Shown here: piece by piece, positions 7,925-15,982 of the stretch | Position numbering within the stretch: the stretch's first letter is position 1 | Layout: each line of letters opens with the position of its first letter | From: CAZGUH01 sp964529005 | GTDB lineage: Bacteria > Actinomycetota > Acidimicrobiia > Acidimicrobiales > Ilumatobacteraceae | Assembly (NCBI GenBank): GCA_964529005.1 | Contig: CAZGUH010000018.1 | Location: 1-64,000 of the forward strand | DNA length: 64,000 bases | Direction: 5' to 3' | The notes under the pieces: generated by a model | The model's database searches: none | Told to the model about the DNA's origin: nothing | Seen by the model: the letters and a program-made list of their open reading frames with translations, nothing else | Position numbers and translations under genes: made by a program

Positions 7925-8974
7925 TTACCATGCGGCGCCCCGCGCCGGCCTGGCGCGCCGGGCGAGCTCGGCGACACCGGACAGGGCGCGGAACGCGTCG
8001 TTGAGATGCGTGCACGTCGACGGCCCGGTGACGTCGGAGGCCACGACGGCGCGGAGCGATTCGAGCGGTCGCCCGACGATGCGGCCGACGCTGCGCGCGG
8101 CGGCCGGGCAGTCGGGGCCGGGCAGCACGCGCGCGACCGCCTCGCTCGCGAGAACCTCGAGCCCGGCGCTGACCGCGGTGCGCAGCGAGTACTCGTGCAC
8201 GACGGTCTCGACGCCGTCTGGCTCGAAGCAGCTGTCGCGAAACATCGACTCGATCTCGACGACGGTCGTGCCCGGGCGGGCGAACACGTCCAGCCGGCGC
8301 ACGCGGCGGAACGACAGCGGCGCCAGCCCGTCGAGCTCGTGCCAACCGTCGGGGTCGTCCGCTGCGAGCGGCGCAGCCGGCGGCCCGAGACCGTTGAACG
8401 CCGGCTCTCCCGTGGCGCGCAGGGCGGACATCATCGCGCCGTCTTCGGTCCAGCCGGCGCAGACGTCGACGGTGGGCAGGCGGCGGCGCAGCTGCTCGGG
8501 GAACGCCTGCCCGGCACGGGCGAACGCCGCGCCGGAGAGGATCAGGGCGACGGGCGCCTCGTCGAGAAGCTGCCACACGAGCGACGCCGTGCCCCACGAC
8601 GCGCCGGCCGCGGCGACCGCGGCGCGGAACCCCGAGCTCGCCGGGAGCCCGATGAGGCCGGCGACCTCGGGATGGTGCGGCGCCGAGTCGGCATCGGTGA
8701 CGGTGCGCCCGCCGGTGAAGTCCACGACCGTGCGCGTCGAGGCCGCGCCGAGGACGGTCAGGGCGCCGTCGGCGTCGGTGGCGGCGTCGCGGGCTCGGCC
8801 CGTCAACGTGACGGGGCCATCCAGACCTGCTCGACGTTCGATGTCGACGCTCGTCGTGCGGCGCAGCGAACCGGGTCGGCGGCGCGGGGTGGCCGTGGCG
8901 GTGCCCACCGTCCCTGGCCAGCGCGTCCGCGATGCGCCGAGCGCGCCCCAATCGACGTCGGCTGTCAGTGGCAT
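7925..8974 (-). CDS. DUF2889 domain-containing protein
   Basis: A 349-residue soluble protein resembling the DUF2889 family: RRTTSVDIERRAG early, a GLIGLPASSGFR middle, CAGW near residue 167, and a terminal THLNDAFRAL (His-Leu-Asn-Asp). The family's biochemical function is not established to my knowledge; it is often found near CoA-ester and aromatic or steroid catabolic genes. The ATG at 8974 was chosen because the homologous part begins soon after it and because the divergent promoter region lies just beyond. It is transcribed away from the thiolase-like gene at 9084 across a region with a perfect CAAGCGCTTG palindrome. Confidence 0.75.
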   Translation of the reverse strand: MPLTADVDWGALGASRTRWPGTVGTATATPRRRPGSLRRTTSVDIERRAGLDGPVTLTGRARDAATDADGALTVLGAASTRTVVDFTGGRTVTDADSAPHHPEVAGLIGLPASSGFRAAVAAAGASWGTASLVWQLLDEAPVALILSGAAFARAGQAFPEQLRRRLPTVDVCAGWTEDGAMMSALRATGEPAFNGLGPPAAPLAADDPDGWHELDGLAPLSFRRVRRLDVFARPGTTVVEIESMFRDSCFEPDGVETVVHEYSLRTAVSAGLEVLASEAVARVLPGPDCPAAARSVGRIVGRPLESLRAVVASDVTGPSTCTHLNDAFRALSGVAELARRARPARGAAW

Positions 8975-8994
8975 GCGGTTCTCTGCTGTCGTTC

Positions 8995-9022
8995 TTGAGG
9001 CAAGCGCTTGACCAAGTATAGC
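8995..9022 (+). promoter_or_regulatory. Promoter with perfect CAAGCGCTTG operator core
   Basis: TTGAGG (8995-9000), a 16-base spacer and TATAGC (9017-9022) fit a housekeeping promoter for the thiolase-like/DUF35 operon. The first ten spacer bases (9001-9010) are the perfect palindrome CAAGCGCTTG. A repressor bound there would block polymerase. The site is also about 27 bases upstream of the divergent DUF2889 start codon, so it may control both directions. Confidence 0.65.
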
Positions 9023-9083
9023 CTGCAGGCGCTGGCGCAGCATTCGACGGCCACGACGGCAACGCCGTCGTCGAAGGGGGACC

Positions 9084-10250
9084 ATGCCACATCCGCTTTC
9101 CGGAAGCTTCAGCATCGTCGGGCTCGGGGTGACCGAGCAGGGCCGGCATCTCGGGTTGCCGCCACGGACGTTGCGCGCCCAGGCCGTCGACCTCGCGCTC
9201 GCCGACGCGGGCCTGGAGCGGAGCGCGATCGGCGGATACATCGGCGCGTCGACGGAGCTGTTCGACGACGTCCGCCACCTCGGGCTGGCGCCGACGTTCC
9301 AGTACAACATGCAGACCGGCGGCACGACGCCAGCGCTGTCGATCATCAACGCGATGGGGTTCCTCGCCACCGGGCAAGCCGACGTCGTCGCCTGCGTGTT
9401 CGCGTCGGCGCCGACGTCGGGAGGGATGCGTCGAGCCGACGGCACGCTCGGCGGCTACGGCAACTTCGGCTACGGCTACGGCCCGCTGTACGGGTTCATC
9501 GGAGCGCCGGGAGCGCATGCGCTCCACGCTCGCCGGCACATGCATCGCTACGGAACGACCTCGCGCCAGATGGGCGCCGTCGCCGTGCAGCAGCGGGCAT
9601 ACGCGTCGGTGCGGCCGGGCACGCTCGGGTACGGCCAGCCGCTGACGATCGAGGACCACCAGAACTCGCGCATGGTCGTGGATCCCTTCCGCCTGCTGGA
9701 CTGCACCCGTGACTGCGACGGCGGCGTCGCCGTCCTCGTCACCACGACCGAGCGCGCCCGCGACCTGCCGGGAAAGCACGTGCGCATCCTGGGCGCGGGG
9801 ACGGGCCACCAGATCCGCAACTGGTGGACGGGCGAGGTGTTCGACCTCCACGACGACGTGCAGCCGTCGCGCGATCGAGCGTTCGGGCAAGCGGGCATCT
9901 CGGTCGACGACATCGACGTCGCGGCGCTCTACGACCCGTTCACGATCTCGGTGATCATGCAGCTCGAGGCGTACGGCTTCTGCGCCCCCGGTGAAGGCGG
10001 AGCGTTCGTCGAGGACGGCGGCACCCGGCTCGACGGCAAGATCCCGACGAACACCGGCGGCGGGCAGCTCTCCGGCTTCTATGCCACCGGCTTCACGGCG
10101 ATCAGCGAGGCGCTGTGGCAGCTGCGCGGCGAGGCCGGCGCGACGCAGGTCAGCGGCGCGGAGATCGCGCTGGCGAGCGGCCACGGCGGCCACGCCGGCA
10201 TCCAGAACACCTCGACCCACGCCACCTTGATCTTCGGAGTCGATCGATGA
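9084..10250 (+). CDS. Thiolase-like protein (Ltp2-type aldolase candidate)
   Basis: A 388-residue thiolase-fold protein, second in this window. The position of the acyl-accepting Cys reads MQTGGTTPA, again without Cys. It keeps LTIEDHQNSRMVVDPF, the ALYDPFTI block and NTGGGQLSG, like the protein at 3675-4808. AAGGGGG precedes the ATG at 9084. Its stop overlaps the start of a DUF35 gene (ATGA), the reverse gene order to the first pair. By analogy with Ltp2 it may cleave a 3-hydroxyacyl-CoA by retro-aldol chemistry; a carrier or condensing role is possible. Confidence 0.85.
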   Translation: MPHPLSGSFSIVGLGVTEQGRHLGLPPRTLRAQAVDLALADAGLERSAIGGYIGASTELFDDVRHLGLAPTFQYNMQTGGTTPALSIINAMGFLATGQADVVACVFASAPTSGGMRRADGTLGGYGNFGYGYGPLYGFIGAPGAHALHARRHMHRYGTTSRQMGAVAVQQRAYASVRPGTLGYGQPLTIEDHQNSRMVVDPFRLLDCTRDCDGGVAVLVTTTERARDLPGKHVRILGAGTGHQIRNWWTGEVFDLHDDVQPSRDRAFGQAGISVDDIDVAALYDPFTISVIMQLEAYGFCAPGEGGAFVEDGGTRLDGKIPTNTGGGQLSGFYATGFTAISEALWQLRGEAGATQVSGAEIALASGHGGHAGIQNTSTHATLIFGVDR

Positions 10251-10663
10251 GCTCAGCCCGCCCGCGTCCCGATCAGCTCGCCGTCGACGACCTCGACGAT
10301 CCCTTCTGGGAGGCCTGCGCCCGGCACGAGTTCCTCGTGCAGCGGTGCGGCATCTGCGGCGCGTCGTTCTGGCCGGCGACCGCCTGCACCACCCATGGCC
10401 TGGCGGCGATGTCGTGGACGCCGGCGTCCGGCCGCGGGGTGGTGCACACCTACACCGTGTACCACCAGGTGTACTCGCAGGCGCTCGCCGATCAGGTGCC
10501 GTACGTGGTCGGGGTCGTGAAGCTCGAGGAGGGGCCCTTCTTCCACACCAACATCGTCGGCTGCAGCCCCGACGAGGTGCGCATCGACATGCCCGTCGAA
10601 GTGACGTTCGAGGACCTCGACGGCGGCGGGGCGATTCCGCTGTTCCGGCCCCGGCAGAGCTGA
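10247..10663 (+). CDS. Zn-ribbon/OB-fold protein, DUF35 family
   Basis: A 138-residue DUF35 protein coupled to the thiolase-like gene. The zinc ribbon has CGIC, then a single Cys (TACTTHG), so the fourth ligand may be a His instead of Cys, unlike the four-Cys protein at 3235-3678. The OB-fold starts at GRGVVHTYTV and ends in IPLFRP. It is the likely partner of the upstream thiolase-like protein. It ends 22 bases from a convergent MaoC gene, with a hairpin between. Confidence 0.86.
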   Translation: MSSARPRPDQLAVDDLDDPFWEACARHEFLVQRCGICGASFWPATACTTHGLAAMSWTPASGRGVVHTYTVYHQVYSQALADQVPYVVGVVKLEEGPFFHTNIVGCSPDEVRIDMPVEVTFEDLDGGGAIPLFRPRQS

Positions 10664-10689
10664 CGGCGCGGCGGCGCCGCGGCGGTCAG
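10660..10689. terminator. Hairpin between convergent genes
   Basis: CTGAC (10660-10664) pairs with GTCAG (10685-10689), and inside it CGCGGC (10667-10672) pairs with GCCGCG (10676-10681) around a GGC loop. Two or three bases are unpaired between the stems. The hairpin contains the stop codons of both convergent genes, so it could act as a bidirectional terminator. It lacks a T-tract. Confidence 0.45.
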
Positions 10690-11096
10690 GCGATCACCGC
10701 GGCAGCCTCGCCGCGCACGGCGACGCCGCCGCCGGCGCGGCTGAGCTCGATCGCGATCGTCGCCCGGCGCTCGCCGCCGGTCTCGGTGATGTCGGTGATC
10801 GATCCGCGGCAGACCAGCACGTCACCCGGCCACACCTGCTCGCGGAACTGGACCGAGAAGCGCCGGATGTTCTCGGCGCCGAAGGCGGACGTGACGTACG
10901 TGGCGAGGATGCCGGCCTGGAGCATCCCGACGCTGAACACCGACGGGAAGCCCGCGCTGCGGGCGTACTCGTCGTCGTGGTGGATCGGGTTGAAGTCGCC
11001 GCTCGCGCCCTGGTAGCGCACGAAGTCGGTGCGCGTCAGCGGCCCGTACGTGCGCTCCGGCAGCACGTCGCCGGCATTGCGCGGCGGCGCGTTCAC
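10686..11096 (-). CDS. MaoC family hydratase
   Basis: A 136-residue hotdog-fold (R)-specific enoyl-CoA hydratase candidate. The hydratase-2 motif is complete: ASGDFNPIHHDDEYA, with the catalytic Asp and His, then GF and SVGMLQAG. Its ATG overlaps the stop of the FAS1-like MaoC gene upstream (11093-11096). In mycobacteria such pairs (HadAB-, ChsH1/ChsH2-like) are heterodimers with one catalytic and one non-catalytic hotdog. Being next to a DUF35/thiolase-like pair fits a hydration step before retro-aldol cleavage. Confidence 0.88.
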   Translation of the reverse strand: MNAPPRNAGDVLPERTYGPLTRTDFVRYQGASGDFNPIHHDDEYARSAGFPSVFSVGMLQAGILATYVTSAFGAENIRRFSVQFREQVWPGDVLVCRGSITDITETGGERRATIAIELSRAGGGVAVRGEAAAVIA

Positions 11097-11542
11097 GACG
11101 CCTCCGGCGCGTGCGCGGTCTCGATCGCCGTCGTGCGCGCTCGGGCGACGAGGTTGCCGTCGCGATCGGTGAAGTCGGTCGTCAGCACGGCGAAGGTCAT
11201 CGTGCCACCCCTGCGGCCCTCCTTCTCCACCACGGACTCGATCGACGTCTGCGCGGTCAGCTCGTCACCGGCATGGGGAGGCGGCCCGAAGAACTCGTAC
11301 TCCTGCCCGCCGTGCAGCAGGCGCGCCGGGTCGATCTCCAGCTTCTCGAACAACCGATCCGCGTCCGGCGGCTGCCAGAACGCCATCGTGACGAGGAACG
11401 TCGGAGGGATCGGCGCGGCGGCCGCGTCGAGATACGCAGCGTCGTCGGACATCGTCGCCCGTGCGAACTCGCGGATCTTCCCTCGCTCGATCGGAACCTG
11501 GAAGCGGGGGCCTTTCGAGCCGACCACGTCTGCGCGCGCCAC
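11093..11542 (-). CDS. MaoC-like N-terminal (FAS1-type) dehydratase subunit
   Basis: A 149-residue hotdog protein resembling the MaoC_dehydrat_N domain: IREFARATMSDD near the start, then IPPTFLVTMAFWQ and a GGQEYEFFGPP block. It lacks the D-x4-H catalytic motif and is probably the structural partner of the MaoC hydratase coupled downstream. The GTG at 11542 lies eight bases after a possible -10 (GTTACT on the minus strand) with no clear Shine-Dalgarno, so the message may be leaderless. It is divergent from the TetR gene at 11629. Confidence 0.8.
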   Translation of the reverse strand: MARADVVGSKGPRFQVPIERGKIREFARATMSDDAAYLDAAAAPIPPTFLVTMAFWQPPDADRLFEKLEIDPARLLHGGQEYEFFGPPPHAGDELTAQTSIESVVEKEGRRGGTMTFAVLTTDFTDRDGNLVARARTTAIETAHAPEAS

Positions 11543-11578
11543 GGGCCGAGAGTAACACGGCGATCGCGAAGGGCATCG

Positions 11579-11601
11579 AGAGATCATTTGAAGCGATCTC
11601 T
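11579..11601. promoter_or_regulatory. Inverted repeat AGAGATC-N9-GATCTCT, TetR operator candidate
   Basis: Perfect 7-bp arms (11579-11585 and 11595-11601) lie in the 86-base divergent region between the MaoC-like gene and the TetR gene. Divergent TetR regulators usually bind such a palindrome to control themselves and the neighbour. Its sequence differs from the CAAGCGCTTG element elsewhere in the window, so it is probably specific to the TetR at 11629-12321. Confidence 0.55.
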
Positions 11602-11628
11602 GGAAGTGCGCGCAGTATCGTCGCCGGG

Positions 11629-12321
11629 ATGCCACGACGCTCGACGCCGACCGCCAGCCGCCGCGCGTCGAACGGCGAGCGACAGGGCAACGCCACGCGC
11701 GCCGTGCTGCTCGACACCGCCGAGCGCGAGTTCGGCGCGCACGGCATCGACGCCGTGTCCCTCAACGAGATCGTGCAGCTCGCCGGCGTCAACACGGCGG
11801 CGATCCACTATCACTTCCGCTCGAAGGAGGGGCTCGTCGAGGCGATCGTGCAGCGTGGCATCGCCTCGTGGGCGGGACGCCGGGCGGCGATGCTCACCGA
11901 CCTGGAACGCCGAGCCCGCCCGAGCCTTCGTGCGGTGGTCGAGGCGATGGTGTTGCCGACGACGATGCTGTGGGAGACGTCCGGCGGGCGCCAGTACGTG
12001 CAGTTCCTCGGGGCCGTCGCCGCGCATCCCGTGTTCAGCCAGGTCTTGCTGCGCGCCACCGACGAGCACACCAGCCGCATGCTCGCGGTGCTGGAGCGAG
12101 CGACGCCGTCGCTGCCGGCCGCCGTGCGCGTGCGCCGTTATGCGTTCGCCCGCCAGTTCGTGCACCACGCCCTGATGATCGACGCGGGACCGGTGCGGTT
12201 GTGGATGCAACAGCACCAGCACGGCCCGCAGCGCCCGCTCGACGTCGAGCTCGTCGACTTCCTCACCGGCGCGATGGGGGCTCCCGTGCGCGGAGGGCTG
12301 TCTCACCAACCGCTTGCTTGA
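11629..12321 (+). CDS. TetR family transcriptional regulator
   Basis: A 230-residue repressor candidate with an N-terminal helix-turn-helix (about residues 25-70): LLDTAEREF, then LNEIVQLAGVNTAAIHYHFRSKEGL. The C-terminal ligand domain contains VVEAMVLPT and resembles the TetR at 38658-39395, which has the same IHYHF and VVEAMVLPT blocks. Both lie beside an LLM oxidoreductase gene. The ATG at 11629 was chosen because the HTH begins about 25 residues later and the divergent operator lies just upstream. The ligand is unknown; a CoA ester or catabolic intermediate is plausible. Confidence 0.88.
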   Translation: MPRRSTPTASRRASNGERQGNATRAVLLDTAEREFGAHGIDAVSLNEIVQLAGVNTAAIHYHFRSKEGLVEAIVQRGIASWAGRRAAMLTDLERRARPSLRAVVEAMVLPTTMLWETSGGRQYVQFLGAVAAHPVFSQVLLRATDEHTSRMLAVLERATPSLPAAVRVRRYAFARQFVHHALMIDAGPVRLWMQQHQHGPQRPLDVELVDFLTGAMGAPVRGGLSHQPLA

Positions 12322-12342
12322 GACGCATGCGGCTGCTTCAAT
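12305..12342 (+). promoter_or_regulatory. KstR2-like operator and possible leaderless promoter
   Basis: ACCAACCGCTTGCT (12305-12318) differs from ANCAAGNNCTTGNT by one base. Overlapping it, TTGCTT (12314-12319), a 17-base spacer and TTCAAT (12337-12342) form a moderate promoter. Seven bases after the -10 comes the ATG of the LLM gene at 12350, so the transcript may begin at the start codon. The site lies in the last codons of the TetR gene. Confidence 0.5.
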
Positions 12343-12349
12343 CGGCGGG

Positions 12350-13276
12350 ATGCGGCTCGGGATCCAGGTGCGGACGCCGCCGGTCACCGGCGCCACGGTC
12401 GTCGAGGATCTGACCAATCTCGCTCGCGCGGCCCGCGACGCCGGCGTGGCGACGATGTGGGTCACCCAGGCGTTCGACTACGACGCGCTGACCGCGCTGG
12501 CCGCGGTGGGCGCTGCCGTCGACGGCATCGAGCTCGGCACCGCCGTCGTCGTCACGCGCACCCGGCACCCGATCGCGCTCGCGCTCCAGGCGCTGACCAC
12601 GCAGGTGGCCCTGTCCGGGCGGCTGGTGCTCGGCATCGGCCCGTCGCACGCCGCGGTCGTGCGCGAGATGTTCGGTGTCGATCCGAGCCGGCCGGTCGAG
12701 CACGTCGACGAGTACCTCCAGGTGCTGCACAGCGTGTTCACCAGCGGCGCCGTCGACGTCGACGGCGCAACGCTGTCGGCGCACGCGCCCTCGGTCTCGG
12801 TGCGCGGCGCGCAGGCGCCGCCGATCCTCCTCGGAGCGATGAACCCGAAGATGCTCGCGCTCGCCGGCCGGTGCGCCGACGGGACGGTGACGGCGCAGGT
12901 CGGGCCGCGCACGCTCGCGACGCACATCGTGCCGGCGTTGTCGTCGGCGGCCGCCGCGGCTGGCAGGCCGCGCCCGCGCGTCGTGCCCTGCGTGGCGGTG
13001 TGCGTGACCGGCGACCCGGATGCGACCCGGGCTGCGGTCGCTGCCGAGTACGTCACCGCCGCCAGCCAGCCGACCTACCGGACGATGTTCGCGCTGGAGG
13101 GCGTGACCGGCGCCGCCGACCTGGCGATCGTCGGCGACGAGGCCACGGTCGAACGAGGATTGCGGCGGCTCGTTGACGCCGGAGCCACCGACGTCGCCGC
13201 ACGGCTGGTCGGATCGCCCGCGGAGCGCTCACGCACCATCGAGTTGCTCGGAGGGCTCACCACCCGCGAGGAGTGA
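12350..13276 (+). CDS. LLM class F420-dependent oxidoreductase
   Basis: A 308-residue luciferase-like TIM-barrel protein: MRLGIQVRTP at strand 1, LGTAVVVTRTRHPIALALQ, and GRLVLGIGPSH, the cofactor-phosphate region of the F420-dependent subclass. LLM enzymes of this type reduce or oxidise substrates with coenzyme F420, or use reduced flavin for monooxygenation. It follows the TetR gene by 28 bases but has its own operator and promoter. Its last 48 bases overlap the end of the convergent SDR gene. Confidence 0.85.
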   Translation: MRLGIQVRTPPVTGATVVEDLTNLARAARDAGVATMWVTQAFDYDALTALAAVGAAVDGIELGTAVVVTRTRHPIALALQALTTQVALSGRLVLGIGPSHAAVVREMFGVDPSRPVEHVDEYLQVLHSVFTSGAVDVDGATLSAHAPSVSVRGAQAPPILLGAMNPKMLALAGRCADGTVTAQVGPRTLATHIVPALSSAAAAAGRPRPRVVPCVAVCVTGDPDATRAAVAAEYVTAASQPTYRTMFALEGVTGAADLAIVGDEATVERGLRRLVDAGATDVAARLVGSPAERSRTIELLGGLTTREE

Positions 13277-14095
13277 GTCGAGGTCCACACCGACCTCGTC
13301 GAACGCGGCGCGGATCGCGTCCGAGCCCTTCTTGACGATGCGGCCGGTGTCGGCGACCACGCATTGGGCGGTCACCGCCCGCGCCTCGTCGGACGCCAGG
13401 AACACCACCACGGACGCGACGTCGTCGGGGGTCGCGGCGTCGGGGAGCAGGCGCTCGAACCGTGCGACGCGGACCATCGTCGGGGGCTCGCGGTCGCGCG
13501 TCGCGGGGTTCGACATGTATGCCGGGGCCACCGCGTTGCAGCGGATGTTGCTGCCGCCGTACATCGCCGCGAGCGAGCGGGTGAGACCGATGACGCCAGC
13601 CTTCGAGGCCGCGTACGCAGCTCGCACGGTGGAGCCTTGGTACGCCGCGGTGGAGGCGATGTTGACGATCGCGCCGCCGCCGCGGGCGAGCATCGTCGGG
13701 ATCGCGTGCTTGCAGGTGAACATCATGCCGCGCAGGTTGACGTCGAGCGTCCGGTCCCACACCTCCGCCGCCAGCCCGAGCAGATCGCGGTCGCCGCTGA
13801 CGACGTCCGGTCCCAGCGCGGCCGCGTTGTTGACCACGACGTCGACACCGCCGAACGCGACGACGGTCTCGCTGACCATCGCGCGCACCGCCTCCTCGTC
13901 GCCGACGTCGACATGGATCGCTTGGCACCGGCCACCTGCGTCGGAGATCTCCTGCGCGACTGCGGCGGCGGTCGAGGCGTTCAGATCGGCGGCCGCGACG
14001 AGACCGCCTTCCGACGCCATGCGCAGCGCGATGGCGCGTCCGAGTCCGGAGCCGGCGCCCGTGACGATCGCGATCTTCCCGTCCAGTCCTCGCAT
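13229..14095 (-). CDS. SDR family oxidoreductase
   Basis: A 288-residue classical SDR with TGAGSGLG, an NNAA motif, catalytic Ser in NIASTAAY and Tyr-Lys in YAASK. The tail after the usual VADTG runs about 35 residues longer than typical, and the gene's 3' end overlaps the convergent LLM gene by 48 bases, so the extension may be recent. It begins at ATG 14095, divergent from the Opp-type lipoprotein gene. The substrate is unknown; NAD is likely because an acidic residue (ADLN) ends the second strand. Confidence 0.88.
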   Translation of the reverse strand: MRGLDGKIAIVTGAGSGLGRAIALRMASEGGLVAAADLNASTAAAVAQEISDAGGRCQAIHVDVGDEEAVRAMVSETVVAFGGVDVVVNNAAALGPDVVSGDRDLLGLAAEVWDRTLDVNLRGMMFTCKHAIPTMLARGGGAIVNIASTAAYQGSTVRAAYAASKAGVIGLTRSLAAMYGGSNIRCNAVAPAYMSNPATRDREPPTMVRVARFERLLPDAATPDDVASVVVFLASDEARAVTAQCVVADTGRIVKKGSDAIRAAFDEVGVDLDSLLAGGEPSEQLDGA

Positions 14096-14170
14096 CGATG
14101 CTCCTCACCTGCGTCCGCTCCGGCTCGCCACCGGGTCAAGTGTTCCTCTACGAGGCCGCGCCGGCAAGGT

Positions 14171-14186
14171 GTGTTTACACAAACAC
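14171..14186. promoter_or_regulatory. Inverted repeat GTGTTT-ACAC-AAACAC
   Basis: Perfect 6-bp arms separated by four bases lie in the divergent region between the SDR gene (start 14095) and the Opp-type lipoprotein gene (start 14273). It abuts a weaker second CTTGCT half-site. It could be an operator for the SDR gene or for an unrelated regulator; no candidate regulator is adjacent. Confidence 0.4.
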
Positions 14187-14200
14187 TTGCTTGCCGTGCC

Positions 14201-14229
14201 TTGACCAATCACTTGCTAGCTCATACGCT
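14201..14229 (+). promoter_or_regulatory. Promoter with overlapping KstR2-like operator
   Basis: TTGACC (14201-14206), a 17-base spacer and TACGCT (14224-14229) form a good housekeeping promoter ahead of the Opp-type operon. ACCAATCACTTGCT (14204-14217), one mismatch from ANCAAGNNCTTGNT, overlaps the -35 and spacer, as expected for repression. AAGGGGGG precedes the ATG at 14273. Confidence 0.65.
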
Positions 14230-14272
14230 GAAATGTGCCCGGTGACACACCAGGCGGACCAAAGGGGGGATC

Positions 14273-15964
14273 ATGCGACTTCGACGGAGCCGCGCCATGC
14301 TCGCCGCCGTGACCGCGCTGATCGCGGTGACGGCCTGTGGTTCGGACGACGACGACGGCGGCCAGGTCTCGACGCCCGGCACTGCGGGTCCCGGCCAGAC
14401 GGGGGCGCCGGCGACCGACGCTCCCGGCTCGACGTCGGGCGACGGCGGTCCCGGCACGACCGGGGCAGGCGACGAGACGGGGCCGACGCTGCCGCCGAAC
14501 GTCGACCGCGAGGCCACGCTGAAGTACAACTACACGTTCCTTCCAGCCTCCGCCGACCCACACAAGGCGCATCCGTCGGCGGCGGGCAACGACTGGCTGT
14601 ACGACCGCCTGCTCGTGCTCGACGGCGACAAGAACCTCCACCCGGGGCTGGCGTTGTCGTGGGAGACGTCCGAGGACCGGCTGACGATGACCCTCGAGCT
14701 TCGGCCCGGGGTGAAGTTCCGCGACGGCTCGGACCTCGACGCCGAGGACGTCAAGGCGAGCCTCGAGCGCGGCAAGACGTTGGAGGGCTCGACCGTCGCG
14801 CCGTTCCTGCGCACGATCGACACCGTCGAGGTGATCGACCCGATGACCGTCGAGCTCCACCTCGCGACGCCTGACCCGACGCTGGTGTACAACCTCGCGT
14901 CGTCGGCTGGCAGCGTGCTCGCGTCGGAGGCGATCGCGTCGAACGCCAACCTCGACGCAGCCGACGTCGGCGCCGGCAGCACTCCCTACAAGCTCGTGCA
15001 GTTCGAGTCGGGCAAGTCGTTCTTCGTCGAGCGCGACCCGAACGCACCGGAGTACTGGGACCCGGCGGCCTGGTCGGTGAAGCGCTTCGAGCTGACCAAC
15101 ATCTCCGACCCCGTGGCGCAGATCAACGCCGTCCGCACCGGGGCGATCGACGTCGGATGGCTGCGCCGAAACGAGGCGCAGACCACGTCGGAGCTCCAGG
15201 GCACCGATCTGATCGTCTACTCGCAGCAGTCCGAGAACGGCCGCAACCTGAGCTTCCGTGCGAGCCGCGTGTCTCCGTTCTTCAGCGATCCGGAAGTCCG
15301 CCGGGCGGTCGCGCAGGCGCTCGACTGGAAGTCGTTGGTCGAGAGCGGCGCGACCGGCATCGACTGCACGCCGATCACGCAGTTCTTCCCCGTGGGCTCG
15401 CCCGGGTACATCGAGGACTACGCCCCGCTGGCCTACGACCCCGACGCGGCGCGCCCGGTGCTCGAGGCGACAGGCGGCTTCAGCTTCGAGGTCGTCACGC
15501 CACAGGGCGGCGCGCTCGAGGAAGCCGCGGCGCAGTTCCTGCAGCAATCGCTCGCCGACTACGACATCGACGTCACGATCACGCCGATGACGATCAACGA
15601 GCAGCAGGCCGACTTCATCGCCGGCAACCGCGACGCGTACCTCGGCGGCATCGCCGGCTATCCCGACCCGACGATCGTGCTGACCAACCTCTACACCTCG
15701 TTCATCAAGACCGCCGACGCCGACGCGCCGAAGGTCGAGGAGATGATGAACGCGGCCAACGAGTTCCCGCTCGGTTCGCCGGAGCGCGCCGAGAAGCTCG
15801 AGGAGGTCAACCGCTACACGCTCGAGCAGGCGTGGTCGGTGCCGATCTGCTTCAGCAAGTCGACGTGGGCCGCCAAGCCGAACATCGTCGGCTTGGACAC
15901 GATGGCCGAGACCTGGGGCGGCACCACCCACGACACCCGCTACTGGGCAGTCCTCGAGGACTGA
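14273..15964 (+). CDS. ABC substrate-binding lipoprotein, family 5 (peptide/nickel/Opp type)
   Basis: A 563-residue extracytoplasmic receptor of the SBP_bac_5 family. It has a signal peptide with lipobox ending AVTAC, an Asp/Gly/Thr-rich spacer to about residue 75, then the large bilobal domain: PASADPHKAHPS near the first strand, SWETSEDRLTMTLELRPGVK and the typical FRDGSDLDAEDVKASLER. It delivers peptides, or often other organic solutes such as glycosides, to the permeases encoded next. It begins a five-gene transporter unit with overlapping or closely spaced genes, followed by an SDR. The ligand is not predictable. Confidence 0.93.
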   Translation: MRLRRSRAMLAAVTALIAVTACGSDDDDGGQVSTPGTAGPGQTGAPATDAPGSTSGDGGPGTTGAGDETGPTLPPNVDREATLKYNYTFLPASADPHKAHPSAAGNDWLYDRLLVLDGDKNLHPGLALSWETSEDRLTMTLELRPGVKFRDGSDLDAEDVKASLERGKTLEGSTVAPFLRTIDTVEVIDPMTVELHLATPDPTLVYNLASSAGSVLASEAIASNANLDAADVGAGSTPYKLVQFESGKSFFVERDPNAPEYWDPAAWSVKRFELTNISDPVAQINAVRTGAIDVGWLRRNEAQTTSELQGTDLIVYSQQSENGRNLSFRASRVSPFFSDPEVRRAVAQALDWKSLVESGATGIDCTPITQFFPVGSPGYIEDYAPLAYDPDAARPVLEATGGFSFEVVTPQGGALEEAAAQFLQQSLADYDIDVTITPMTINEQQADFIAGNRDAYLGGIAGYPDPTIVLTNLYTSFIKTADADAPKVEEMMNAANEFPLGSPERAEKLEEVNRYTLEQAWSVPICFSKSTWAAKPNIVGLDTMAETWGGTTHDTRYWAVLED

Positions 15965-15982
15965 CGGGGAGCGCACCTCGTC

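Noticed and set aside
7479..10220. 913-codon minus-strand frame spanning several genes
   Set aside because: Only its last 128 codons (the SnoaL-like gene at 7479-7865) are coding; the rest is low-complexity translation opposite or out of frame with DUF2889 and thiolase-like genes.
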